40,031 nucleotides of DNA. It comes from Gallicola sp. Lineage in GTDB: Bacteria; Bacillota; Clostridia; Tissierellales; Peptoniphilaceae. Both the position numbers and the translations under genes were made by a program. The stretch is from assembly GCA_012841535.1 (NCBI GenBank), contig DUUN01000339.1, forward strand, positions 1 through 40,031, in the 5' to 3' direction. Below the pieces are notes generated by a model that searched no databases, had not been told where the DNA came from, and saw only the letters and a program-made list of their open reading frames with translations. This document shows positions 25,386-33,198 of this stretch, piece after piece. Position 1 is the first letter of the stretch; each line of letters starts with the position of its first letter.

Positions 25386-26247
25386 TTCCGTTCATTTCAT
25401 AAAAATGATAACCTGCTCCTATTAAGTTGGCATCATTTCCATAATTTGCCTTTCTAATGTCAGGATATAAAGGAGAGCGTTGACCATATTGCATTATTTT
25501 ATCCATTTCTTTTTCAATTTTTTCAACTAGGTCCTCTTTTGCTGTAATTCCTCCACCAAGTACAATAATTTCTGGATCTATTATATATTGTAAATTATAA
25601 ATACCTAAGGCCAGATAGTGAAATAATTCCTCTACAGCTTTCTTACATATTTCATCGCCTGAATCTGCTAAATTAAAAACCTCTTCTCCTGATAGTTCTA
25701 TATTTTTAATTTTAGACACTTTTTCAGCCATATGAACTGCTGAGCCTAGTATTGCCCATTCATTTCTTCCATCAATTAACATCATCCCAAATTCCCCTGC
25801 GAAAGAATGAGAACCTTCCTGAATTTTCCTATTATATACTATAGAACCTCCAATTCCTGTTCCTATTACTACAAATATCATATCTCTCTTGTCCTTTAAG
25901 GATTCATGGTTAATTTCTGCAATACATGCACAATTAGCATCATTTTCAAAAGTTACAGGTATTTTAAACTCCTGTTCAAATATTGTAAGAAATTCCGGAT
26001 TATGAATATATCTTAAAGAACTGGCACCATCTATTTTTCCTGTGTCATAATTAGGAATACCTGGAACACTAAAGGCTATACCTTCTATATTTTCTATTTT
26101 TTTATATTCATAAATTGTTTTAAATAATTCTTTTTCCATATCTGCCCAATTATCAGGCGATGAAAAAGATTTTTTGTTTTCTAATTTTTCATTATTCCAT
26201 AAGGCGGTTTTTACACTGCTTCCGCCAATATCTATTGAAATTATCAT
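25366..26247 (-). CDS. ROK-family sugar kinase, candidate GlcNAc kinase
   Basis: This 293-residue ROK protein has ATP-binding DIGGSSVKTALW (6-17), the GTGIGG phosphate loop (129-134) and catalytic D103 in ENDANCACIAE. It probably phosphorylates a hexose or N-acetylhexosamine on C6. The usual ROK zinc site (CxCGxxGC after ExGH) is missing: the stretch reads GEFGMMLIDGRNEWAILGS. It has no DNA-binding domain, so it is a kinase and not a NagC-type repressor. AGGAT precedes the ATG. Position between glycosylasparaginase and PepV matches sugK in the L. casei alf-2 cluster, supporting GlcNAc as substrate by context. Confidence 0.85.
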   Translation of the reverse strand: MIISIDIGGSSVKTALWNNEKLENKKSFSSPDNWADMEKELFKTIYEYKKIENIEGIAFSVPGIPNYDTGKIDGASSLRYIHNPEFLTIFEQEFKIPVTFENDANCACIAEINHESLKDKRDMIFVVIGTGIGGSIVYNRKIQEGSHSFAGEFGMMLIDGRNEWAILGSAVHMAEKVSKIKNIELSGEEVFNLADSGDEICKKAVEELFHYLALGIYNLQYIIDPEIIVLGGGITAKEDLVEKIEKEMDKIMQYGQRSPLYPDIRKANYGNDANLIGAGYHFYEMNGNEYGRK

Positions 26248-26256
26248 ATAATTATC

Positions 26257-27210
26257 CTAATCTAATGGTTTTTTTATTCTTTTTTCATAAGCGTCAAGCC
26301 ATTCTTGAGAAGCTACTTCCACTAAGGTAGTTTTGTTTGGTCCCGGATTGGCAATGTAAATTTCTACTTCTTCAGTATCGGTACCAACTACAAAAGAAAA
26401 TTCAACATTTGTAGCTATTCCCCATTCACCTTGCTTATTCATACATACTAAGGACATTGCTCCAGCTTTTCCCCTAAGTTTTTTTAATCTCTCATCAAAA
26501 TCATATAAGGCTTTATTTGCAGCTTCTTGAGGGTGAAGTCCTTCTTTCATAAGCCTAACTATTTCATAGCTTAAACAGCCCTTCATTAAATCTTCACCAA
26601 GTCCTGTTGCAGCTGCTCCACCAATTTCACTATCACAGTAAAATCCTGACCCAGATAAAGGAGAATCTCCTATTCTTCCTTCCTTCTTCATAAATAATCC
26701 ACTACTTGAAGTTCCAACTGCCATACTTCCCTTTGTGTCAAGAACAACCATTCCAATAGTGTCATGGCCGTCATAAGGAGATAAACCCTTTGATTCAATT
26801 TCCTTTAGTCTAATTTCCCACATTCTTTTAGCCCTATCGGAAAGCATGTTTTTTATTTCAAAATTATTTTTTGTAGCGTATTTAGTTATTCCATCGCCAA
26901 CTAAAAATATATTAAACCTTTCATGACTTAGATTTTCAGCAACTTCTATTGGATTTTTTATATTTCTACTTCCTGCTATAGCACCTATGTCAAAATTATC
27001 TCCATTCATAAATGCAGCATCAAGCTCTACTATTCCTTCTTCGTTAGGAAGTCCACCAAAACCAACAGATTTAAAAAATGGATAATCCTCTGTTTTTTTT
27101 ATAGATTCGACTAAGGCCTCTCCACAGGACAAACCTTCTTTTAATTTAGGAATAGTGTCTATAATTCCTTCATAGGCCATACGCCAAGTTGCTATCATTC
27201 CATATTTCAT
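26257..27210 (-). CDS. Glycosylasparaginase (N4-(beta-N-acetylglucosaminyl)-L-asparaginase), cytoplasmic
   Basis: This 317-residue Ntn-hydrolase proenzyme self-cleaves before a threonine to make alpha and beta chains. The nucleophile is T151 in GHDTIGMVVLD; W9 (IATWRMA), RIGDSPLSGSG and ATGLGED correspond to known substrate-binding elements of Elizabethkingia and human aspartylglucosaminidase. It should hydrolyse GlcNAc-Asn to aspartate and 1-amino-GlcNAc, which decays to GlcNAc plus ammonia. No signal peptide is present, unlike many bacterial homologues, so it acts on imported substrate. A GTG three codons upstream is possible, but GGAG sits eight bases before the ATG at 27210. Plain asparaginase or isoaspartyl peptidase activity is less likely given RIGDSP. 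Confidence 0.9.
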   Translation of the reverse strand: MKYGMIATWRMAYEGIIDTIPKLKEGLSCGEALVESIKKTEDYPFFKSVGFGGLPNEEGIVELDAAFMNGDNFDIGAIAGSRNIKNPIEVAENLSHERFNIFLVGDGITKYATKNNFEIKNMLSDRAKRMWEIRLKEIESKGLSPYDGHDTIGMVVLDTKGSMAVGTSSSGLFMKKEGRIGDSPLSGSGFYCDSEIGGAAATGLGEDLMKGCLSYEIVRLMKEGLHPQEAANKALYDFDERLKKLRGKAGAMSLVCMNKQGEWGIATNVEFSFVVGTDTEEVEIYIANPGPNKTTLVEVASQEWLDAYEKRIKKPLD

Positions 27211-27232
27211 ATATTTCACTCCACTAATTTAT

Positions 27233-28000
27233 TTAAAGATGATAAATTTGAACATCAGATGCTAAAAATAGATTTTCTATTGATTTTTCCGGTTTTTTGT
27301 CTGTAAAAATACCATTAATATCATCAAAATGTGCATATTTATAGGATTCGTTAAAATAAAATTTTTCATTTTCTATCATAACGTATTTATGACGACTATT
27401 ATTTATTATTGCTTTTTTAGTAAGACCATCCTCGGCCCCTAAAGTAGTAAAGGTACTATCTCTAATGTCTATTCCACAAGTTCCTAAAAAAGCCTTGTCA
27501 AAACTATAATCGCCAATATATTCTATTGTTAAGGCTCCCATAAAACCATTTACTTTTGAATGCATTGTTCCACCAGTTCCTACAGCTGTAATTAAAGGAT
27601 TTTTTACTAATGTTTGCAATATATCTATCATATTACTTACAACTAAGATTTTTTTATTACTCTCTGCCAATAATCTGGCTAATAAAATATTAGTTGTTGA
27701 AATATCTAGAAATATTGTTTCATTTTCCTTTATGTATTCAAAAGCTTTTTTAGCTATACGTTCTTTTTGAGCAACATGGTACATTTTTCTATCTACTACT
27801 TCTCTTTGTAAGGGATAATCTTTAGACAATATTGCTCCACCATAAGTTCTTCTTAATTTACCATCATTTTCTAAAACTTTTAAGTCTTTTCTTATACAGT
27901 CATCAGTTACTGAAAAAATATTACTTAATTCTTTTACTTTTACTTTTCCTTCTTTTTTTAATATTTTTTCAATTTCTGCATGCCTTTCTTCAGCAAACAT
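27233..28000 (-). CDS. DeoR-family transcriptional regulator of the operon
   Basis: This 255-residue protein has an N-terminal DeoR winged helix-turn-helix (RHAEIEKILKKEGKVKVKEL, then SNIFSVTDDCIRKDLKVLE, residues 6-46, ending GKLRRTYGGA). A DeoRC sensor domain follows, which in this family binds phosphorylated sugars (features AVGTGGTMHSKV and LGTCGIDIRD). It lies between the fucosidase (2-base gap) and glycosylasparaginase genes, so it is almost certainly the local regulator; GlcNAc-6-phosphate or another operon intermediate is a reasonable inducer. Likely target sites are the direct repeat and palindrome upstream of the binding-protein gene. Confidence 0.9.
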   Translation of the reverse strand: MFAEERHAEIEKILKKEGKVKVKELSNIFSVTDDCIRKDLKVLENDGKLRRTYGGAILSKDYPLQREVVDRKMYHVAQKERIAKKAFEYIKENETIFLDISTTNILLARLLAESNKKILVVSNMIDILQTLVKNPLITAVGTGGTMHSKVNGFMGALTIEYIGDYSFDKAFLGTCGIDIRDSTFTTLGAEDGLTKKAIINNSRHKYVMIENEKFYFNESYKYAHFDDINGIFTDKKPEKSIENLFLASDVQIYHL

Positions 28001-28002
28001 AA

Positions 28003-29322
28003 TTAATCAACTCTTTCGTTTTTTAAGGTCACTTCTAATACTGTATCTATATTATCCGGTAATATAGGGTTTTCACCTAGATTGGCAAATACAATATTAG
28101 GATAATCGCTATGAACCCAGCTTGTAGATATTGGTACTTCTGCTCCTGAATATAAATATTTTATAAAATCTACCTCTTCATGTTTAATACCAATTAAAGG
28201 TAATGGACCTATTGAATTTTCGTAAATATGAAAATATACTTTATTTCCTTTTTGTGTTACTCTTCCATAATCTGGTTTTTCAATTGAAGATTTCCCACAT
28301 CCGTATATACTTTCACCATTATCCTTCATCCAATTTCCAATTATTTCCAATCTTTCCATTGATTCTTTCGGAATATTCCCCCTTGCATCAGGACCAACGT
28401 TTAAAATCATGTTTCCACCTTTAGATACACATTCTACTAATTTTTTTATAAGCATATCTGCCGGTTTATAGAATTTATCTGTAGCATGATATCCCCAATT
28501 ATTATTCATTGTAACACAAGCTTCCCATACTAAGTCTTCCCCGTTTACATCTTGAATACCATTTGGTGGAATCATTTGTTCCGGAGTTACAAAATCTCCA
28601 TGATATGGTGTAGGGTTTCCTTCTGCTAGTGAACCATACCCTTCTCCACTTACTTCCAATCTATTATCTATTATTACATCTGGTTGTAATTTTCTAACCA
28701 TATTCATTAATTCTGTTCCACGCCAAACTTCTCCTCGCATATTATCATAGGAGAAATCAAACCATAACAAATCTAATTTTCCATAATTTGTACAAATTTC
28801 CTCCACTTGTTTATGCATATAGTCTAAGTAATTGTCAAAATCTATTTCTCTTTTATTATATTCTTCATTATTTCTCATAGGATGAATTCTATCATTTAAT
28901 GAGGGATAATCATTATGATACCAATCTATTAAGGTAAAATATAATCCGACTTTCAATCCTTCTGCTCTTACTGCTTCAACAAAATCCTTAACTATATCCC
29001 TTCCAAGTTTAGTGTTTGTTGATTTATATTCAGTATATTTACTATCAAATAAACAAAAACCATCATGGTGCTTCGCAGTTAAAACTACATATTTCATTCC
29101 TGCATCTTTTGCTGCTTTTGCCCAAGCTTTTGGATTATAATCTACAGGATTAAATTCGTCAAAATATTTTTGATAATCCTCGTTAGATAATTCTTCATAA
29201 CTTCTTCCCCATTCACCTCTTGCAGGAATAGCATAAAGACCCCAATGTATAAACATTCCAAATCTAGCATCTACATACCAGGACATTCTCTTATTATATT
29301 CTTCTCTATTAAATTTATACAT
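28003..29322 (-). CDS. GH29 alpha-L-fucosidase, intracellular
   Basis: This 439-residue GH29 enzyme has hallmark stretches RFGMFIHWGLYAIPARGEW, KYVVLTAKHHDGFCLFDSKYT and GKLDLLWFDFSYD, in which D189 is the likely nucleophile, and a C-terminal GGNMILNVGPDARG. It should release L-fucose with retention of configuration. No signal peptide or wall anchor is present, so it acts on imported short glycans, like the alpha-1,6-specific AlfC of L. casei. The ATG at 29322 has GGAGG nine bases upstream and overlaps the ATPase gene by 8 bases; an ATG at 29349 would give nine more residues but lacks a ribosome binding site. The linkage (alpha-1,6 or other) is inferred from neighbours only. Confidence 0.9.
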   Translation of the reverse strand: MYKFNREEYNKRMSWYVDARFGMFIHWGLYAIPARGEWGRSYEELSNEDYQKYFDEFNPVDYNPKAWAKAAKDAGMKYVVLTAKHHDGFCLFDSKYTEYKSTNTKLGRDIVKDFVEAVRAEGLKVGLYFTLIDWYHNDYPSLNDRIHPMRNNEEYNKREIDFDNYLDYMHKQVEEICTNYGKLDLLWFDFSYDNMRGEVWRGTELMNMVRKLQPDVIIDNRLEVSGEGYGSLAEGNPTPYHGDFVTPEQMIPPNGIQDVNGEDLVWEACVTMNNNWGYHATDKFYKPADMLIKKLVECVSKGGNMILNVGPDARGNIPKESMERLEIIGNWMKDNGESIYGCGKSSIEKPDYGRVTQKGNKVYFHIYENSIGPLPLIGIKHEEVDFIKYLYSGAEVPISTSWVHSDYPNIVFANLGENPILPDNIDTVLEVTLKNERVD

Positions 29323-30304
29323 TAAACTTTTCCTCCATTTCCCTTGCATAATGACACCTTACAAAATGTCCCTTTTCTATTTCTATATATTCAGGTTTTT
29401 CATTTTTACATTTATCAGTTGCATAAGGACATCTAGTTCTAAACAAACAACCTGATGGTAGCTTTGTTGGACTTGGAATATCTCCTTTTATAACAATTCT
29501 TTTTCGTTTTTGCTCAGGATCAGGTATTGGAACTGCTGACAATAAAGCTCTTGTATAAGGATGGGTTGGACGGTCGTACAAATTATCTTTTGAGGCTATT
29601 TCTACAATAGTTCCTAAGTACATTACTGCAATACGATCTGATATCATCTCTACTACACTTAGGTCATGAGAAATGAATAGGTATGTTAAATCATATTCCT
29701 TTTGAAGATCCTGCATTAAATTTAAAACCTGAGCTTGTATAGAAACATCTAATGCCGATACCGGCTCGTCAGCTATTATTAATTTTGGTCTTACTGTTAA
29801 AGCTCTAGCTATTCCTATTCTTTGTCTTTGACCTCCTGAAAACTCATGAGGATATCTTTCTCCATGTAATGGACTAAGCCCAACTACTTCCAATAATTCA
29901 TGTACCTTTTTTAATCTTTCTCCACTGGACATGTTAGTATGAACTAAAAGAGGTTCTCCTATTAAATCTTGGATTTTCATTCTAGGGTTTAAAGAACCAT
30001 ATGGATCTTGAAATATCATTTGTATTTCAGATCTTAAACTTCTCATTTCCTTTTCTTTAATATTTGATATATTTTTTCCATCAAATATTATTTCACCACT
30101 ATCAGGAGAAACTAAATGATTAATTAATCTTCCTGTTGTAGATTTTCCACATCCGGATTCTCCTACTAAAGAAAAAGTTTCACCAGCAAAAATATCAAAT
30201 GAAACATCATTTACAGCATGAACAAATTTTTTCTTACCAAATAATCCCTTGTTTACTGCAAATGTTTTAGATACATTTTTAACGGTAACTAATTTATTTG
30301 CCAT
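29315..30304 (-). CDS. oppF: Oligopeptide-type ABC transporter ATP-binding protein (OppF/DppF-like)
   Basis: This 329-residue ATPase has Walker A GESGCGKST, signature FSGGQRQR, Walker B IADEPVSALD, the H-loop in FISHDLSVV and the C-terminal oligo/dipeptide-transporter extension with GCLFRTRCPYATDKC. It pairs with OppD to power uptake through the OppBC channel. It overlaps oppD by 11 bases and the fucosidase gene by 8 bases, tying importer and glycosidase into one transcript. Confidence 0.93.
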   Translation of the reverse strand: MANKLVTVKNVSKTFAVNKGLFGKKKFVHAVNDVSFDIFAGETFSLVGESGCGKSTTGRLINHLVSPDSGEIIFDGKNISNIKEKEMRSLRSEIQMIFQDPYGSLNPRMKIQDLIGEPLLVHTNMSSGERLKKVHELLEVVGLSPLHGERYPHEFSGGQRQRIGIARALTVRPKLIIADEPVSALDVSIQAQVLNLMQDLQKEYDLTYLFISHDLSVVEMISDRIAVMYLGTIVEIASKDNLYDRPTHPYTRALLSAVPIPDPEQKRKRIVIKGDIPSPTKLPSGCLFRTRCPYATDKCKNEKPEYIEIEKGHFVRCHYAREMEEKFNV

Positions 30305-31301
30305 TTTTAACTTCTTCCTTTCTATTTGATTTACTAACTAAATAACATCTACATCTTCTTTCTGGATTACCTTCAATATTCTCTAGTTCAGGTTCTTGTT
30401 CTCTACAAATATCCATAACGTATTTACATCTTGGTGCAAATTTACAACCTTTAGGTAACATTGATAAATCCGGAACATTTCCCGGTATTGAATTTAATCT
30501 TTTTATTCCACTACGTAAAATTGGTACTGAGGCTATTAATCCTTGAGTGTAAGGATGTAATGGATTTTTAAATAGATCTTTTACAGGTGCTTCTTCAACT
30601 ATTCTTCCGGCATACATTACAATTACTCTGGAGCACATTTCTGCTACTACTCCTAAATCATGAGTAATCATAAGTATCCCCATATCTTTTTCTTTTCTAA
30701 TTTGTTCCATTAATTCGAGAATCTGTGCTTGAATAGTAACATCTAAAGCTGTTGTTGGTTCATCAGCTATTAATATTTTAGGATTACATGACATAGCCAT
30801 AGCTATCATAACCCTTTGACTCATACCACCTGACAATTGGTGTGGATAGCTTTTTAAAGTTACATTAGGGTCAGGAATACCTACAAGTTCCAAAGAATCA
30901 AAAGCTATTTTTTGAGCTTCTTCTTTAGAAATATCATTATGAAGAAGTATTGCTTCTGTAAGTTGTTTTTCAACTCTCATACTTGGATTTAATGAATTCA
31001 TCGGTTCTTGAAAGATCATAGATATTTCACTGCCTCTAATTTTCATCAGTTCCTTAGTATCTAGCTTTAAAATATCCCTTCCTTCCATTAAAACTTCACC
31101 TTCGGGATTTCTACTGGTATCTTTGTCAAGCAATCTCATAATAGACAAAGATGTTACAGATTTACCACAGCCGGACTCTCCAACTAATCCTAATATTTCT
31201 CCACTATCTATATGAAATGAAACTTTATCTACTGCTCTTGTCCATGTTTTATCTTTTTTAAATTCCGTACTTAAATTTTTTACTTCTAATAATTTTCCCA
31301 T
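30294..31301 (-). CDS. oppD: Oligopeptide-type ABC transporter ATP-binding protein (OppD/DppD-like)
   Basis: This 335-residue partner of OppF has Walker A GESGCGKSV, signature LSGGMSQR, Walker B LIADEPTTALD, the H-loop in MITHDLGVV and the C-terminal GCKFAPRCKYVMDIC motif of the oligo/dipeptide family. AGGAGG precedes the ATG. The downstream oppF gene overlaps by 11 bases and oppC ends 9 bases upstream. Confidence 0.93.
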   Translation of the reverse strand: MGKLLEVKNLSTEFKKDKTWTRAVDKVSFHIDSGEILGLVGESGCGKSVTSLSIMRLLDKDTSRNPEGEVLMEGRDILKLDTKELMKIRGSEISMIFQEPMNSLNPSMRVEKQLTEAILLHNDISKEEAQKIAFDSLELVGIPDPNVTLKSYPHQLSGGMSQRVMIAMAMSCNPKILIADEPTTALDVTIQAQILELMEQIRKEKDMGILMITHDLGVVAEMCSRVIVMYAGRIVEEAPVKDLFKNPLHPYTQGLIASVPILRSGIKRLNSIPGNVPDLSMLPKGCKFAPRCKYVMDICREQEPELENIEGNPERRCRCYLVSKSNRKEEVKNGK

Positions 31302-31310
31302 TTTAGCCTC

Positions 31311-32198
31311 CTAGTTCATTTTTGGATCTAAAGTATCTCTTAAGCCATCACCTAATAGGTTAAAGGCTAAAACAGTAACAAATATTATTAAACCCGGAAA
31401 TAGTACAATATGTGGAGCGGTGTTTAAATAATTTCTTCCTTGAGACAACATAGCTCCCCAATCAGGTTCTGTTACATTTGCACCAAATCCCAAGAAACTC
31501 AAAGATGATGCTGCTAATATTGCAGTACCTATTCTCATAGTAAAATTTACTATTAAAGATTGTATGGTTCCCGGAAAAATATGAACAAACAAAATTCTTC
31601 CATTAGAACAACCTATTGATCTTGCTACTTCTACATAAGTTTGTCCTTTTACTGAAATAACTGCACTCCTAACTATTCTAGCAAAAGATGGTACTGTAAA
31701 AACTGCTACTGCTATCATTACATTTATCATTCCTGGTCCAATTATTGCTACAACTGCTATTGCCAATAAAATATCCGGAAATGAAAATAAAACATCACAA
31801 CATCTCATTATAAATCCATCTATTAAACCACCATAAAATCCGGCTATAAGTCCTAATATTACTCCTAAAGCAGTTCCTATAACAGTTGCTATTAATGCAC
31901 TCGATAAAGATAATCTCGTTCCTGTTACAAGTCTACTAAACACATCTCTACCAAATTCATCTGTTCCAAATATATGTTTAGCACTTGGTCCTTGTAATAT
32001 ATTTGCATAATCAGCTTCAGATGCATTAAAAGGAGCTATATATTCACCAAAAATTGCAATTAAAAACAAAAAGATTATTACACAAAAAGAAATAACCGCT
32101 GTTTTTCTTCTTAAAAACTTCTTAATGAATTCCTTGGTTTTGCTTTTTGGTTTAGGTAATTCGTTTTCAGATAATATTACATTTCTATTTTCAGACAT
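31311..32198 (-). CDS. oppC: ABC transporter permease, OppC/DppC/GsiD-like
   Basis: This 295-residue inner-membrane permease has about six hydrophobic segments after an N-terminal cytoplasmic tail. FGTDEFGRDVFSRLV near residue 75 and the EAA-type loop VEVARSIGCSNGRILFVHIFPG are typical, as are FLGFGANVTEPDWGAMLSQGR and the ending LGDGLRDTLDP. The C-terminal half reads strikingly like GsiD of the E. coli glutathione importer (comparison from memory). AGGAGG precedes the ATG. It is translated between oppB and oppD. Confidence 0.92.
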   Translation of the reverse strand: MSENRNVILSENELPKPKSKTKEFIKKFLRRKTAVISFCVIIFLFLIAIFGEYIAPFNASEADYANILQGPSAKHIFGTDEFGRDVFSRLVTGTRLSLSSALIATVIGTALGVILGLIAGFYGGLIDGFIMRCCDVLFSFPDILLAIAVVAIIGPGMINVMIAVAVFTVPSFARIVRSAVISVKGQTYVEVARSIGCSNGRILFVHIFPGTIQSLIVNFTMRIGTAILAASSLSFLGFGANVTEPDWGAMLSQGRNYLNTAPHIVLFPGLIIFVTVLAFNLLGDGLRDTLDPKMN

Positions 32199-32208
32199 AA
32201 GAATCCTC

Positions 32209-33129
32209 CTAATCGTATCTAACTTTAGGATTTATTACACCATATAATAAATCAACTACTAAATTTATAACAATATATTCTAATGCAAAGAATAATAGTA
32301 GTGCTTGAACTACCTTATAATCCCTAAAGTTAATTGAATCAACTAATAATCTACCTAGTCCTGGAATAGAAAAAACTGTTTCTGCCATTACAGATCCAGA
32401 TAATAACCCTCCTATTTGTAGCCCAGCAACTGTAATAATCTCTATTAATGAATTTCTAAATGCATGTTTCATTACTACAAATTTTTCACTAAGTCCTTTT
32501 GCTCTTGCTGTTCTTATGTAACCTTCTCTCATTGTCTCTAACATTGATGATCTTGTAAATCTTGCTAAAACAGCCATAATTCCAGCTCCCATTGTTAATG
32601 ATGGTAGAACATAACTTTGCCAACTTTCAAGACCACCTGTTGGAAACCAACCAAGAACAACTGAAAATTTTTGAATAAGTTGAAGACCTAACCAGAATCC
32701 TGGTATAGATATTCCTGAAATAGCTATTATCATACCAATATAGTCTAGAGTCTTTCCATGTTTTATTGCTGAAACTATCCCTATTCCTATTCCTATAATT
32801 GTTGCCCATATCATTGATGAAATTGTAAGCATAATAGTTGGTTTTAATCTTGGTATTATTGTATCTGCTACTGTCTTATTATTTTTAACAGACATTCCTA
32901 AATCACCTTTTACTAAACCTGTCATATATTCTTTGTATTGGGTTAGTAATGGTTTATTTAACCCTAATTGTTCACGTACTAATTCCACTTCAGCTTTAGT
33001 GGCATCTGGTCCAGTAATCATTTTTGCTGGATCTCCAGGAATCATATGTACAAACATAAAGATTAGAAAAGATATTACTAATAATAAAGGGATAATACTT
33101 AAAATTCTTTTTATACTATAACGTAACAT
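32209..33129 (-). CDS. oppB: ABC transporter permease, OppB/DppB/GsiC-like
   Basis: This 306-residue permease has about six hydrophobic segments. FVHMIPGDPAKMITGPDA near residue 27, QLGLNKPLLTQYKEY, the EAA-type loop IRTARAKGLSEKFVVMKHAFRN and the ending LLYGVINPKVRYD are all present. Its length and many blocks match GsiC (E. coli glutathione importer) more closely than plain OppB, by eye. AGGAGG precedes the ATG. A terminator-like hairpin separates it from the upstream binding-protein gene. Confidence 0.92.
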   Translation of the reverse strand: MLRYSIKRILSIIPLLLVISFLIFMFVHMIPGDPAKMITGPDATKAEVELVREQLGLNKPLLTQYKEYMTGLVKGDLGMSVKNNKTVADTIIPRLKPTIMLTISSMIWATIIGIGIGIVSAIKHGKTLDYIGMIIAISGISIPGFWLGLQLIQKFSVVLGWFPTGGLESWQSYVLPSLTMGAGIMAVLARFTRSSMLETMREGYIRTARAKGLSEKFVVMKHAFRNSLIEIITVAGLQIGGLLSGSVMAETVFSIPGLGRLLVDSINFRDYKVVQALLLFFALEYIVINLVVDLLYGVINPKVRYD

Positions 33130-33140
33130 TATTACCTCCT

Positions 33141-33189
33141 AAAAATAAAAAGCCATCTAATTTCCTATATACTGGATTAATTAGATGGC
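33141..33189 (-). terminator. Intra-operon hairpin terminator between binding-protein and permease genes
   Basis: On the minus strand, arms GCCATCTAATT (complement of 33179-33189) and AATTAGATGGC (complement of 33152-33162) pair perfectly and can be extended inward. They are followed by TTTTTATTTTT (complement of 33141-33151). Partial read-through would leave more binding protein than transporter core. Confidence 0.8.
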
Positions 33190-33198
33190 AATCTTCTA

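Noticed and set aside
25366..26247. ROK protein as a NagC/XylR-type repressor
   Set aside because: It lacks an N-terminal helix-turn-helix; a DeoR protein already provides regulation.
28203..28424. 73-residue plus-strand frame inside the fucosidase gene
   Set aside because: It is antisense to conserved GH29 sequence and has no supporting start signals.
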